In this document: positions 35,424-45,973 of the stretch, one piece after another | How the letters are laid out: every line of letters begins with the position of its first letter | How positions within the stretch are numbered: position 1 is the stretch's first letter | Source of the DNA: Comamonadaceae bacterium 2FH | GTDB lineage: Bacteria > Pseudomonadota > Gammaproteobacteria > Burkholderiales > Burkholderiaceae_C | Length of the DNA: 64,000 nucleotides | Reading direction: 5' to 3' | NCBI GenBank assembly: GCA_005503335.1 | Contig: SCMQ01000005.1 | Coordinates: 124,001-188,000 of the forward strand | Position numbers and translations under genes: made by a program | Notes under the pieces: model-generated | What the model saw: the letters and a program-made list of their open reading frames with translations, nothing else | Databases searched by the model: none | What the model was told of the DNA's origin: nothing

Positions 35424-36977
35424 TCAGTCCTTGGGCAGCTGCTCGCGCAGCACGCGGTGCAGGATCTTGCCCGTGGCGGTGCGCGGCATGGCCTCGTCGG
35501 CGATGAAGCGCACCGACTGCGGTCGCTTGTAGCCGGCCATGCGGCTGCGGCACCAGTCGAGTATCTCCTCCTCCTGCGCCTGCAGGCCCGCGTGCAGCAC
35601 CACCACCGCGTGCACGGCCTCGCCCCATTTCTCGTGGGGCAGGCCCAGCACGGCCACGTCCTTGACCTTGGGGTGCGCACCGATCACGCCCTCGACCTCC
35701 GAGGGGTAGACGTTCTCGCCGCCGCTGATGATCATGTTGCTCTTGCGGTCCACCAGGTGGATGTAGCCGTCGGCGTCGCGGCGGGCCATGTCGCCCACCG
35801 AGCACCAGTCGCCGCGCAAGGCCTCGGACGTCTTCTCGGGGTTCTTCCAGTAGCCGTCGAACACGTAGGGCGTGCGTGAAAAGAGCTCGCCGACCTCGCC
35901 GTCGGGCACCTCGCGGCCCTCGGGGTCGAGCAGGCGGATGGCGCCCGAGCCGGCCCATTCGCGACCCACCGAGCCCAGCCGGTCGAACTGCTCGTGGGGG
36001 CGCAGCAGCGTGACCCAGCCGGCCTCGGTCGAACCGTAGAGTTCGTAGAGCTTGCCGTTGCGGAAGAACTCCATGATGGCCAGCTTGGTGTCCTTGCGCG
36101 CGGGGGCCGAGGAGATCATCAGCTTTTCCACGGCGCTCACGTCGTACTTCGCCTTGGTGTCCGCCGGCAGGCCCAGCATCATGATGTAGTGGGTAGGCAC
36201 CAGCGAGGTGAAGGTCACCTTGTCGCTGGCCAGGGTGGCCAGCAGCGCCTCGGGGTCGAAGCTCTTGCGGTCGTCGATCACGCAGGTCGCGCCCAGGTGC
36301 ACGAAGGTGTGGCTGAAATACAGCGAGTTGGCGTGGCACATGGGCATCACGAGCAGGGCGGTGTCCTCGCGCGTGAAGCCCATCTCCAGCGCCGTGGCCA
36401 GGGCGATCAGCGTATTGCCCTCGTGGCTGCGGATGGCGCCCTTGGGCCGGCCGGTGGTGCCCGAGGTGTACATGAGCGCGCAGGGGTCTGCCGGCAGCAC
36501 CTGCACCGCCGGCGGTTCGGCCGATGCGGCGGCGAGCAGCGACTCGTAGGCCGTCCATCCTGCCGGCACGCGCTCGCCGAAGGCGATGCAGGCGCCCTCG
36601 GCCACGGCGAGCTCGCCGCGCACCGGGTCCACCCGGTCCACCAGCTCGTCCTGGACGATGAAGGCGCGCGCCTCGCTGTGGCCGGCGATGTAGGCGATCT
36701 CGGGCGCCGTCAGCCGGAAGTTGATGGGCACGGCCACCAGGCCGGCGCGCGCCAGGGCGGCGTACAGCTCCATCCACTCCACGCAGTTGTAGGCCAGCAG
36801 CGCGACGCGGTCGCCCTTTTGCAGGCCCAGGCCGAGCAGGCCATTGGCCAGCCGGTTGGCGCGCTCGTGCCACTGCGCGAAGCTCAGGCGGCGGCGCGAA
36901 TCGCGCGCGCCGAGCTTGTGGGGGGTCAGGCGGGCATGGGTGGCGACGGCGTCGGCCACGGTCAGCAAGTGGTTCAT
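35424..36977 (-). CDS. Acyl-CoA synthetase (AMP-forming, class I adenylate-forming enzyme)
   Basis: The 517-residue protein has the AMP-binding P-loop YTSGTTGRPKGAIRSH, ELYGSTEAGWVTLL, the hinge region GDWCSVGDMARRDADGYIHLVDRKSNMIISGGENVYP, and the C-terminal catalytic Lys in PRTATGKILHRVLRE. It activates a carboxylic acid to the acyl-CoA with ATP. It is divergent from the TRAP-transporter operon across the palindromic operator region, suggesting co-regulation and that the transported acid is activated to a CoA ester before attack by the ACAD/SDR/kinase enzymes. Confidence 0.9.
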   Translation of the reverse strand: MNHLLTVADAVATHARLTPHKLGARDSRRRLSFAQWHERANRLANGLLGLGLQKGDRVALLAYNCVEWMELYAALARAGLVAVPINFRLTAPEIAYIAGHSEARAFIVQDELVDRVDPVRGELAVAEGACIAFGERVPAGWTAYESLLAAASAEPPAVQVLPADPCALMYTSGTTGRPKGAIRSHEGNTLIALATALEMGFTREDTALLVMPMCHANSLYFSHTFVHLGATCVIDDRKSFDPEALLATLASDKVTFTSLVPTHYIMMLGLPADTKAKYDVSAVEKLMISSAPARKDTKLAIMEFFRNGKLYELYGSTEAGWVTLLRPHEQFDRLGSVGREWAGSGAIRLLDPEGREVPDGEVGELFSRTPYVFDGYWKNPEKTSEALRGDWCSVGDMARRDADGYIHLVDRKSNMIISGGENVYPSEVEGVIGAHPKVKDVAVLGLPHEKWGEAVHAVVVLHAGLQAQEEEILDWCRSRMAGYKRPQSVRFIADEAMPRTATGKILHRVLREQLPKD

Positions 36978-37026
36978 CTCATGGGTCTCCAGGTGAAGGG
37001 CTGCGCCTTCGGATGGGTGGATGATA

Positions 37027-37090
37027 GAACTCTGAATTCAGAGTTCACTAGGGAATATCCCGATGTTAACGAACTCTGAATTCAGAATAC
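37027..37090. promoter_or_regulatory. Paired palindromic operators in the ligase/TRAP divergent promoter
   Basis: GAACTCTGAATTCAGAGTTC at 37027-37046 is a perfect 20-bp palindrome. A second copy at 37071-37090 (GAACTCTGAATTCAGAATAC) keeps the left arm and a 12-bp core dyad. Their centres are 44 bp apart, about four helical turns, favouring cooperative binding by a dimeric regulator on one face. They lie between the outward starts of the acyl-CoA ligase (36977) and the TRAP binding protein (37165). The adjacent FCD-GntR protein is the likely ligand. Confidence 0.75.
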
Positions 37091-37164
37091 TTCGGTCCTG
37101 TCGCCGTCAGGCAGCCCAGAAACCAACCCGCGCCACAACAGGCGCAAGCCCAGGAGTCCAGAAC

Positions 37165-38178
37165 GTGATCAATCGCAGAACGCTCATCCAATCCGGCGCC
37201 ATGGCCGCCTCGATGCTGGTGCCCGGCCTGGCGCCGGCGCAGGGCCGAGCCCCGGAGTTCCGCTTCAAGCTGGGCACCGACCTGCCGGTGACCCATTCGG
37301 TGAACGTGCGCCTGAAGGAGGCGATCGCCGCCATCGCCGCCGAGACGGGCGGCCGTGTGGAGATCCAGCTGTTCCCGAACAACCAGCTGGGCAGCGACTC
37401 GGACATGATGTCCCAGATCCGCTCGGGCGCCCTGGAGCTGGCGACCTTCCCCGGCACGGTGATGTCCACCCTGATCCCGGCCACCGCGCTGACGGGCGCG
37501 GGCTTCCTGTTCTCCGGCTACGACAAGGTCTGGTCCGCCATGGACGGCGCGGTAGGCAACTACATCCGCGCCTCGATCGAGAAGGTCAACCTGGTGCCCT
37601 TCTCCACCGTCTGGGACAACGGTTTCCGCCAGGTGACTTCCAGCACCAGGCCGATCCGCACCCCCGAGGACCTGAAGAACTTCAAGATCCGCGTGCCCGT
37701 GGTGCCGCTGTGGGTCAGCATGTTCAAGGCCCTGGGCGCTGCGCCGGTGAGCCTGCCGCTGAGCGAGGCCTATCAGGCCCTGCAGACCAAGGTGGCCGAC
37801 GGCCAGGAGAACCCGCTGGCGCTGATCGAGTCGGCCAAGTTCTTCGAGGTGCAGAAGTACTGCTCGCTGACCAACCACTCCTGGGACGGCTTCTGGTTCG
37901 TCGCCAACGGCAAGCTGTGGAAGTCGCTGCCGGCGGACATCCAGGCCGTGATGGCCAAGCACATCAACGCCGCGGCGCGCAAGCAGCGGGACGACATCGC
38001 CCGCGCCAACGTCGACCTGCAAAAGCAGCTCGAGGCCAAGGGCCTGGTGTTCAACCAGGTGGACACCGCGGCCTTCCGCCAGGCGCTGGCCGGCAGCGGC
38101 TTCTACGCGCAGGTCAAGGAGCGTTTCGGCGCCGACGCCTGGTCGCTGCTGCAGCCCTTCACCGGCAACCCCGCCTGA
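37165..38178 (+). CDS. TRAP transporter periplasmic substrate-binding protein (DctP family)
   Basis: Translation is assigned to GTG 37165 because CAGGAGT precedes it and it opens a twin-arginine-like signal peptide (NRRTLIQSGAMAASMLVPGLAPAQG). Starting upstream would run through the operator. The 337-residue product shows DctP motifs: FKLGTDLPVTHSVNVRLKEA, GRVEIQLFPNNQLGSDSDMM, LPLSEAYQALQTKVADGQENPL. It captures an organic acid in the periplasm for the fused permease encoded next. First gene of the operon running to 45.8 kb. Confidence 0.92.
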   Translation: MINRRTLIQSGAMAASMLVPGLAPAQGRAPEFRFKLGTDLPVTHSVNVRLKEAIAAIAAETGGRVEIQLFPNNQLGSDSDMMSQIRSGALELATFPGTVMSTLIPATALTGAGFLFSGYDKVWSAMDGAVGNYIRASIEKVNLVPFSTVWDNGFRQVTSSTRPIRTPEDLKNFKIRVPVVPLWVSMFKALGAAPVSLPLSEAYQALQTKVADGQENPLALIESAKFFEVQKYCSLTNHSWDGFWFVANGKLWKSLPADIQAVMAKHINAAARKQRDDIARANVDLQKQLEAKGLVFNQVDTAAFRQALAGSGFYAQVKERFGADAWSLLQPFTGNPA

Positions 38179-38188
38179 GGCCCGCGCC

Positions 38189-40081
38189 ATGGATGCCTCC
38201 GTCCACTTCCACGGCGCCGCGGCGCAGGTGCCGGCGAGCCGCCCGGCGCTGCGCTGGGTCGACCCCCTCGACCGCTACCTGGGCGGGGGCATCGAACGGC
38301 TGGCCGCCGCGCTCATCGCCATCGAGATCGCCATCCTGCTGGCCGGCGTGACCGCACGCTACCTGCTGCACACGCCGCTGGTGTGGACCGACGAGGCGGC
38401 GTCCCTCCTGTTCCTGTGGCTGGCCGTGCTCGGCGCGGTGGTCGCCTTCCGCCGCGGCGAGCACATGCGCATGACCGCGCTGGTGGCCAAGGCCTCGCCC
38501 GCCACCCGCGCCTTCCTGGACACGGTGGCCATCGCCGCCGCGCTGGCCTTCCTGCTGCTCAACGCCTGGCCGGCGCTCGAGTACGCGATGGAGGAGCTGC
38601 ACGTCACCACGCCGGCGCTGGACATCTCCTCGGCCTGGCGCGCCTCGGCCCTGCCGGTGGGCCTGGCGCTGATGGCCGTGATGTCGCTGCTGCGCCTGCT
38701 GCGCACCGCGCGCGGCTCGACGGCCCTGGCGGCGGTCGCCACCGTGGTCCTGCTGTGCGCCGGCATGGCCGCGCTCTCGCCGCTGCTGCGCGGCCTGGGC
38801 AACCTCAACCTGGTGATCTTCTTCGTCGGCATCACCGCCGCCTGCGTGCTGGCCGGCGTGCCGATCGCGGTGTCCTTCGGCCTGGCCACCTTCGGCTTCC
38901 TGGCACTGACGACGAAGGTGCCGGTGGGCGTGATCGTGGGCCGCATGGACGAGGGCATGTCGCACATCGTGTTGCTGTCGGTGCCGCTGTTCGTCTTCCT
39001 GGGCCTGCTGATCGAGATGACCGGCATGGCCCGCGCCATGGTGGCCCTGCTGGCCAGCCTGCTGGGCCATGTGCGCGGCGGCCTGTCCTATGTGCTGATC
39101 GGCGCGATGTACCTGGTCTCGGGCATCTCCGGCTCCAAGGTCGCGGACATGGCCGCCTGCGCGCCGGTGTTGTTCCCCGAGATGCGCAAGCGCGGCGCCA
39201 AGGACGGCGACCTGGTGGCCCTGCTGTCGGCCAGCGGCGCGCAGACCGAGACCATCCCGCCCAGCCTGGTGCTCATCACGATCGGCTCGGTGACCGGCGT
39301 GTCGATCGCGGCGCTGTTCGCCGGCGGCATGCTGCCCGGGGTGGTGATGGGCCTGGCGCTGTGCGCGGTGATCGGCTGGCGCTACCGTGGCGAGGACCTG
39401 TCGGCCGTGCGCCGGGCCACGCGCGGCGAGATCGGCCGTGCGGCCCTGGTGGCCCTGCCGGCCATCGCACTGCCCTTCGTGATCCGGGCCGCGGTGGTCA
39501 ACGGCGTGGCCACGGCCACCGAGGTCTCGACGCTGGGCATCGCCTATGCGGTGCTGGCCGGCCTGCTGTTCTACCGCCAGTTCGACTGGTCCCGCCTGCG
39601 CCCCATGCTGGTGGAGACGGCCGCGCTGTCCGGCGCCATCCTGTTCATCATCGGCACCGCCACCGGCATGGCCTGGTCGCTCACGCAGTCGGGCTTCTCC
39701 AACAGCCTGGCGCAGGCCATGGGCAGCCTACCCGGCGGGGCGGCGATGTTCCTGCTGGTGTCCATCGTCGCCTTCGTCATCCTGGGCAGCGTGCTGGAGG
39801 GCATTCCGGCGATCGTGCTGTTCGGCCCGCTGCTGTTCCCGATCGCCCGCCAGGTCGGCGTGCACGAGGTGCATTACGCCATGGTGGTGGTGCTGGCCAT
39901 GGGCATAGGCCTGTTCGCACCGCCCTTTGGCGTGGGCTACTACGCCGCCTGCGCTATCGGCCGCGTCGACCCCAAGGACGGCATGCGAGCCATCGTCGGC
40001 TACATGCTGGCCCTGCTGGCCGGCCTGGCCGTGATCGCCGCCGTCCCCTGGATTTCCACCGGCTTCCTGCCCGGCCGCTGA
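38189..40081 (+). CDS. TRAP transporter fused small/large permease (DctQM)
   Basis: The 630-residue membrane protein joins a DctQ-like domain of four hydrophobic segments (residues about 35-180, including PLVWTDEAASLLFLWLAVLG) to a DctM domain with many transmembrane helices (GVPIAVSFGLATFGFLAL, LLSVPLFVFLGLLIEMTG, GISGSKVADMAACAPVLFPEM, LFAPPFGVGYYAACAIG). DctQ and DctM are often separate genes; fusion is a known variant. With the DctP protein it forms a sodium-coupled high-affinity acid importer in the inner membrane. It starts 10 bases after dctP. Confidence 0.92.
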   Translation: MDASVHFHGAAAQVPASRPALRWVDPLDRYLGGGIERLAAALIAIEIAILLAGVTARYLLHTPLVWTDEAASLLFLWLAVLGAVVAFRRGEHMRMTALVAKASPATRAFLDTVAIAAALAFLLLNAWPALEYAMEELHVTTPALDISSAWRASALPVGLALMAVMSLLRLLRTARGSTALAAVATVVLLCAGMAALSPLLRGLGNLNLVIFFVGITAACVLAGVPIAVSFGLATFGFLALTTKVPVGVIVGRMDEGMSHIVLLSVPLFVFLGLLIEMTGMARAMVALLASLLGHVRGGLSYVLIGAMYLVSGISGSKVADMAACAPVLFPEMRKRGAKDGDLVALLSASGAQTETIPPSLVLITIGSVTGVSIAALFAGGMLPGVVMGLALCAVIGWRYRGEDLSAVRRATRGEIGRAALVALPAIALPFVIRAAVVNGVATATEVSTLGIAYAVLAGLLFYRQFDWSRLRPMLVETAALSGAILFIIGTATGMAWSLTQSGFSNSLAQAMGSLPGGAAMFLLVSIVAFVILGSVLEGIPAIVLFGPLLFPIARQVGVHEVHYAMVVVLAMGIGLFAPPFGVGYYAACAIGRVDPKDGMRAIVGYMLALLAGLAVIAAVPWISTGFLPGR

Positions 40082-40102
40082 GCCTCTTCAAGGAGCAACC
40101 CC

Positions 40103-41824
40103 ATGAGCAATCCCCATATCACCGACGACAGCGCCGCGGCGCTCATCGCGCGCTTCCTCAAGGCGCGCGGCGTGGACCGCGTGTTCGCCCTGTGCGGCGG
40201 CCACGTCATGCCGATCTGGATGCGGCTGGACGCCGAAGGCATCCGCATCGTCGACGTGCGCGACGAGCGCGCCGCCGTCTACATGGCCCATGCCCACGCC
40301 GAGCTCACCGGTGGCCTGGGCGTGGCCCTGGTGACCGCCGGCCCGGGCGTCACCAACGCCATGACCGGCATCGCCAACGCCCACGTGGCACGCGCGCCGG
40401 TGCTGGTGCTCTCGGGCACGCCGCCGCGCCCGCAGGAGAACCGCGGCGCGCTGCAGGACATGTCGCACGTGGAGTTCGTCCGTCCGCTCACCCGCTATGC
40501 GCGCACCGTGCGCGAGCCCGCGCTGGTGCTGCAGGAGCTGGACGAGGCGGTGGCCCGCGCACAAGGCCATGCCGGCGAGCCCGGCCCGGCCTACCTGGAC
40601 TTCCCGGTCGACACCCTGCGCGCCAGCGTGCCCAGCGCGGTCCAGCTGCCCGAGCTGTTCGCGCCCCGCCGCAAGCCCGTGCTGGGGCCCGACCCCGAGG
40701 CGGTGAAGCAGGCGGTGGAGCTGCTGTGGAACGCGCGTCGCCCGCTGGTGATCACCGGCCGCGGCGCGCGCGAGGCCGCCGAGCCGCTGCTGCGCCTGCT
40801 CGACCGGCTGGGCGCGCTGTACCTGGACACCGGCGAAAGCCGCGGCCTGGTGCCCGATGCCCATCCCTCGGTGGTGGCCGCGATGCGGGGCACCGTGATG
40901 GGCGAGGCCGACGTGGTGCTGACCATAGGCCGCCGGCTGGACTTCCAGCTGGCCTACGGCTCGCCCGCCGTGTTCGGACCGGCGAAGTTCGTGCGCATCG
41001 CCGACTGCGCCAGCGAACTGCGCGACAACCGCCGCGGTGCGGCCGAGGTGCTGGCCAGCCCCGCCGCCGCGCTGGAGGCGCTGCTGGCCCAGGCCGGCGA
41101 ACGCGCGCCGGCCACCGACCGCGAGTGGGCCGCCCGCCACCGCGCCGGGCACGATGCGCGGGCGGCCAAGCTGGTGCAGGCCATGTCGAACGCGCCCGCC
41201 GGCAGCGATGGGCTGATGCATCCCAACCGCCTGCTCGCCGCGCTGCGCGAGGCGTTGCCGCAGGACGCCATCGTCGTGGCCGACGGCGGCGACTTCCTGA
41301 GCTTCGCCCGCGTGGGGCTGCCGGCCTCCACCTACCTCGATCCCGGCCCCCTGGGCTGCATAGGCGTGGGCACGCCCTTCGGCGTGGCCGCCAGCCTGGC
41401 CTGCCCGGACAGGACCGTGGTGGTGGCCACCGGCGACGGGTCCTTCGGCTTCAACGCGATGGAGATCGACACCGCGGCGCGCCACCGGGCGCCGGTGCTC
41501 ATCGTGGTGGCGAACAACGGATCCTGGGCCATCGAGGTGCGCGACCAGCAGGAGACGCACGGCAAGGTGGTGGGCACGCGGCTGCAGTTCAGCGACCACG
41601 CCGCCATGGCCCGGGCCTTCGGCCTGCACGCCGAACGCGTGGAGCGCCCCGAGGACCTGCCCGGCGCGATCCAGCGCGCCCTGGCCAACCGCCCGGCGCT
41701 GCTGGACGTGCTGGTCACGCCCGAGGCCGCGTCCTCCGACGCCAAGAGCGGCCTGGCCTGGGTGCCCGACCTGCAGGCCCTGGGCGCCTGGGACGAGGCC
41801 GAACGCGCCTGGCGCGAGGGCTGA
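40103..41824 (+). CDS. Thiamine diphosphate-dependent enzyme (acetolactate synthase / 2-hydroxyacyl-CoA lyase-like)
   Basis: The 573-residue protein has the three-domain ThDP architecture: Pyr domain with catalytic Glu in VRDERAAVYMAHAHAELTG and GPGVTNAMTGIANAH, a central domain (RRPLVITGRGAREA), and the PP domain with GDGSFGFNAMEIDTA and VVANNGSW, the ThDP/Mg motif. Families with this layout include acetolactate synthase, oxalyl-CoA decarboxylase and 2-hydroxyacyl-CoA lyase. No regulatory subunit gene is adjacent, so a biosynthetic acetolactate synthase is unlikely. A C-C lyase or decarboxylase in acid catabolism is inferred. Confidence 0.85.
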   Translation: MSNPHITDDSAAALIARFLKARGVDRVFALCGGHVMPIWMRLDAEGIRIVDVRDERAAVYMAHAHAELTGGLGVALVTAGPGVTNAMTGIANAHVARAPVLVLSGTPPRPQENRGALQDMSHVEFVRPLTRYARTVREPALVLQELDEAVARAQGHAGEPGPAYLDFPVDTLRASVPSAVQLPELFAPRRKPVLGPDPEAVKQAVELLWNARRPLVITGRGAREAAEPLLRLLDRLGALYLDTGESRGLVPDAHPSVVAAMRGTVMGEADVVLTIGRRLDFQLAYGSPAVFGPAKFVRIADCASELRDNRRGAAEVLASPAAALEALLAQAGERAPATDREWAARHRAGHDARAAKLVQAMSNAPAGSDGLMHPNRLLAALREALPQDAIVVADGGDFLSFARVGLPASTYLDPGPLGCIGVGTPFGVAASLACPDRTVVVATGDGSFGFNAMEIDTAARHRAPVLIVVANNGSWAIEVRDQQETHGKVVGTRLQFSDHAAMARAFGLHAERVERPEDLPGAIQRALANRPALLDVLVTPEAASSDAKSGLAWVPDLQALGAWDEAERAWREG

Positions 41825-41849
41825 TCGCCACCGAGACACAAGGAAACCC

Positions 41850-43030
<1,181 letters not shown>

Positions 43031-43034
<4 letters not shown>

Positions 43035-43807
43035 CGCACCCCGTGGACGCCTTCCGCCTCGACGGGCGCACGGCCCTGGTCACCGGCGCCTCCAGCGGCC
43101 TGGGCCGCCATTTCGCCGGCACACTCGCGCGCGCCGGCGCGCGGCTGGTGGTGGCCGCGCGCCGCAGCGAACGCCTGCAGGACCTGGTCGCGCATCTGCG
43201 CGAGGCCGGCCACCAGGCCCTGGCCGTGCCCATGGACGTGACCGACCCGGCCAGCGTGGCCGCGGCCTTCGACGCCATGGCTGGCGAATGGGGCGCGCCC
43301 GACCTGGTCGTGAACAGCGCCGGCGTGGCCGTCTCGCGCCCCTTGCTGGAGCAGTCCGTGCAGGACTGGGACAGCGTGGTCGACACCAACCTCAAGGGCG
43401 CCTGGCTGGTCTCGCAGGAAGCCGCGCGCCGGCTGCTGGCGCAGGGCCGGCCCGGCGCCATCGTCAACATCGCCTCCATCACCGGCGAACGGGTGGCCGG
43501 CGGCGTCGCGCCCTACTGCGCCTCCAAGGCCGGCCTGCTGCACCTGACCCGCGCCATGGCGCTGGAGCTGGCGCGCGCCGGCATCCGCGTCAACGCGCTG
43601 GCGCCGGGCTACGTGGCCACCGAGCTCAATGCCGGCTTCCTGGCCTCCGAGGCGGGCGAGCGGCTGAAGGCGCGCATCCCGCAGAAGCGCTTCGGCCGGC
43701 CCGAGGACCTGGACGGCCCGCTGCTGCTGCTGGCCAGCGACGCCGGCCGCTTCATGACCGGCAGTGTCGTCGCCGCCGACGGCGGCCACCTGGTGGGCAG
43801 CCTGTGA
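43031..43807 (+). CDS. SDR family oxidoreductase
   Basis: The 258-residue classical SDR has TGASSGLGRHFAGTLA, VVNSAGVAVS (NSAG variant of NNAG), IVNIASITGE, catalytic YCASKAG and LAPGYVATELNAGF. The ATG overlaps the ACAD stop (ATGA), so the two are translationally coupled. In Lva-type pathways an SDR interconverts 4-oxoacyl-CoA and 4-hydroxyacyl-CoA; that role fits here but is inferred from neighbours. Confidence 0.88.
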
Positions 43808-44829
43808 GCGCCGCGCTGCCCGATGCCGCCCGCCTGGCCGACTGGCTGCGGGCACAGGTGCGGCCCTTCCGCGGCGGCGTGCAGGTCGAGCCGCTGGCCG
43901 GCGGCCAGTCCAACCCGACCTTCCGCGTCACCGCCGGCGAGCATCGCTGGGTGCTGCGGCGCAAACCGCCCGGCGTGCTGCTGGCATCGGCCCATGCGGT
44001 CGAGCGCGAGTTCCGCGTCATGCGCGCGCTGCAAGGCACGGCGGTGCCGGTGCCCGCCATGCACGCGCTGTGCGAGGACGCCTCGGTCATAGGCAGCCCC
44101 TTCTATGTGATGGACTTCGTCGAAGGCCGGGTGCTGGCCGACCCCGCGCTGCCGGGCATGGACCCGGCAGCGCGGGCCGCCATCTACTCGGAGCTGCAGC
44201 GCGTGATGGGCGCCATCCACCGCGTGGACGTCCAGGCCGTCGGGCTGGCCGACTTCGGCCGTCCGCAGAACTACCTGGCGCGCCAGGTCGAGCGCTGGAC
44301 GCGCCAGTACCGCGCCAGCGAGACCGAACGCATCGAGGCGATGGAGCACCTGATCGCATGGCTGCCCGCGCACCTGCCAAGCCACGAGGAGGCGGCCCTG
44401 GTGCACGGCGACTTCCGCATCGACAACGTGATCTTCCATCCCAGCTTGCCCCGCGCGGTGGCGGTGATCGACTGGGAGCTGTCCACCCTGGGCCACCCGG
44501 TGGTCGACTTCGCCTACCACGCCATGGCCTGGCGCGTGACGCCCGACGAGTTCCGGGGCCTGCGCGGCCACGACCTGGCGGCCCTGGGCATTCCCGACGA
44601 GGCGGCCCACGCCGCCGGCTACTGCGCGCGCGTCGGCCGCACCGACCTGCCCCACTGGGAGTACTGCCTGGTCTTCAACATGTTCCGCATGGCGGCCATC
44701 CTCCAGGGCATCCTGGCGCGTGCCCGCGCGGGCAACGCCGCCGCAGCCGATGCCCAGGCCACCGGCCAGCGCGCGCGCCGCATGGCCGAGGCCGGATCGC
44801 GCCTGGCCCGGCAGGTCACGGGGGCCTGA
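43804..44829 (+). CDS. APH-family phosphotransferase (LvaA / ACAD10-kinase-like)
   Basis: The start is GTG at 43804, overlapping the SDR stop (GTGA). The 341-residue protein is kinase-like: GGQSNPTFRVTAGEHRWVLRRKPPG for nucleotide binding, VEREFRVMRAL, FYVMDFVEGRVL, the catalytic loop VHGDFRIDNVIFHP and the metal-binding IDWELSTLGHPVVDFAY. This is the subfamily fused to ACAD in animal ACAD10/11 and represented by LvaA in levulinate catabolism, where it phosphorylates the hydroxyl of a 4-hydroxyacyl-CoA. Aminoglycoside phosphorylation is not implied. Confidence 0.87.
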   Translation: MSAALPDAARLADWLRAQVRPFRGGVQVEPLAGGQSNPTFRVTAGEHRWVLRRKPPGVLLASAHAVEREFRVMRALQGTAVPVPAMHALCEDASVIGSPFYVMDFVEGRVLADPALPGMDPAARAAIYSELQRVMGAIHRVDVQAVGLADFGRPQNYLARQVERWTRQYRASETERIEAMEHLIAWLPAHLPSHEEAALVHGDFRIDNVIFHPSLPRAVAVIDWELSTLGHPVVDFAYHAMAWRVTPDEFRGLRGHDLAALGIPDEAAHAAGYCARVGRTDLPHWEYCLVFNMFRMAAILQGILARARAGNAAAADAQATGQRARRMAEAGSRLARQVTGA

Positions 44830-45812
44830 TGGCGCTGCTGGCCCAGATTCTGGGCGTGACCTTCCCCTTCTTCGCGCTGGTGCTGTGCGGCTTCGTGGCG
44901 GCACGCCGGCGCCTCGTCGGCTTCGAGGCGATCCCGGGGCTCAACGTCTTCGTGCTGTATCTGGCGCTGCCGTGCATGCTGTACCGCTTCGCCGCGCGCA
45001 CGCCGCTGGCCCAGCTGCTCGACGCGGGCGTGGTGCTGACCTACCTGCTGGCCGGCCTGGCCATGCTGGCGCTGGCCCTGGCGGCCGCCCGGCGTCGCGG
45101 GCTGGGCTGGAACGACGCCGCCTTCGGCGCGCTGGTGGCGGCCTTCCCAAATTCGGGCTTCATGGGCGTTCCGCTGCTGGTGGCCCTGCTGGGGCCGCTG
45201 GCGTCCGCGCCGGCCATCGTCACCCTGGCGCTGGACATGGTGCTGACCTCGTCGGTCTGCATCGCGCTGTCGCGGCTGGACGCCGGCGGCGCGCAGGGCC
45301 CCGGCCGCGCGGCGGCACTGGCCCTGCGCGGCATGGCGGCCAACCCGCTGCCCTGGGCCATCCTGCTGGGCGTGGCATCCTCGGCCACCGGGCTGCAGGC
45401 GCCGCCGCCGCTGGAGCGCGTGGTGGGCCTGCTGGCCGACTGCGCCTCGCCCGCGGCGCTGTTCACCCTGGGTTGCGTGCTGGCGCGCACCCGGCACCAG
45501 GCGGCGCAGGCCAAGGTCGCCGGCACGCGCCTACGCGGCGACGTGCTGGAGGTGGCGCTGCTCAAGCTGCTGGTGCATCCGCTGGTGGTGCTGGCCCTGG
45601 GACTGGCGCTGGATCCGTTCAGCGCCCTGGTGCTGGTGCTGGTCGCGGCCCTGCCCAGCGCCAGCAACGTGCCCATGCTGGCCGAGCGCTTCGGCGCGCA
45701 GGACGGCCGCATCGCCCAGGTCGTGCTGCTGACCACGGCCGCGGCCTTCCTGACCTTCTCCGTGGCCGTCGCCCTGCGTGTGCCGGCCGGCGGGCTGGCG
45801 CGGCTGGGTTAG
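44829..45812 (+). CDS. AEC family transporter (auxin efflux carrier-like)
   Basis: The 327-residue membrane protein has about ten hydrophobic helices, beginning ILGVTFPFFALVLCGFVAARR, with the family motifs AFPNSGFMGVPLLVALLG and PSASNVPMLAERFGA. AEC proteins move malate-, malonate- or other carboxylate-like solutes across the inner membrane. The start overlaps the kinase stop (TGATG), so it closes the operon as a second transporter alongside the TRAP system, possibly for overflow or an alternative substrate. Confidence 0.87.
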   Translation: MALLAQILGVTFPFFALVLCGFVAARRRLVGFEAIPGLNVFVLYLALPCMLYRFAARTPLAQLLDAGVVLTYLLAGLAMLALALAAARRRGLGWNDAAFGALVAAFPNSGFMGVPLLVALLGPLASAPAIVTLALDMVLTSSVCIALSRLDAGGAQGPGRAAALALRGMAANPLPWAILLGVASSATGLQAPPPLERVVGLLADCASPAALFTLGCVLARTRHQAAQAKVAGTRLRGDVLEVALLKLLVHPLVVLALGLALDPFSALVLVLVAALPSASNVPMLAERFGAQDGRIAQVVLLTTAAAFLTFSVAVALRVPAGGLARLG

Positions 45813-45973
45813 GGCTTGTTAACGCACGGCCTCGGTCCAGTGCAGACATGCGGATGTCACGAGCCAGGCGCAGACTCGGGCGCGACCAACACGACAGCTT
45901 CTGATCCAGGCGTAGCCGCGACCCTGCGGCGTTCCGTGTGATGATCCGGCCTGGTACCACCGCGGAGAATCCC

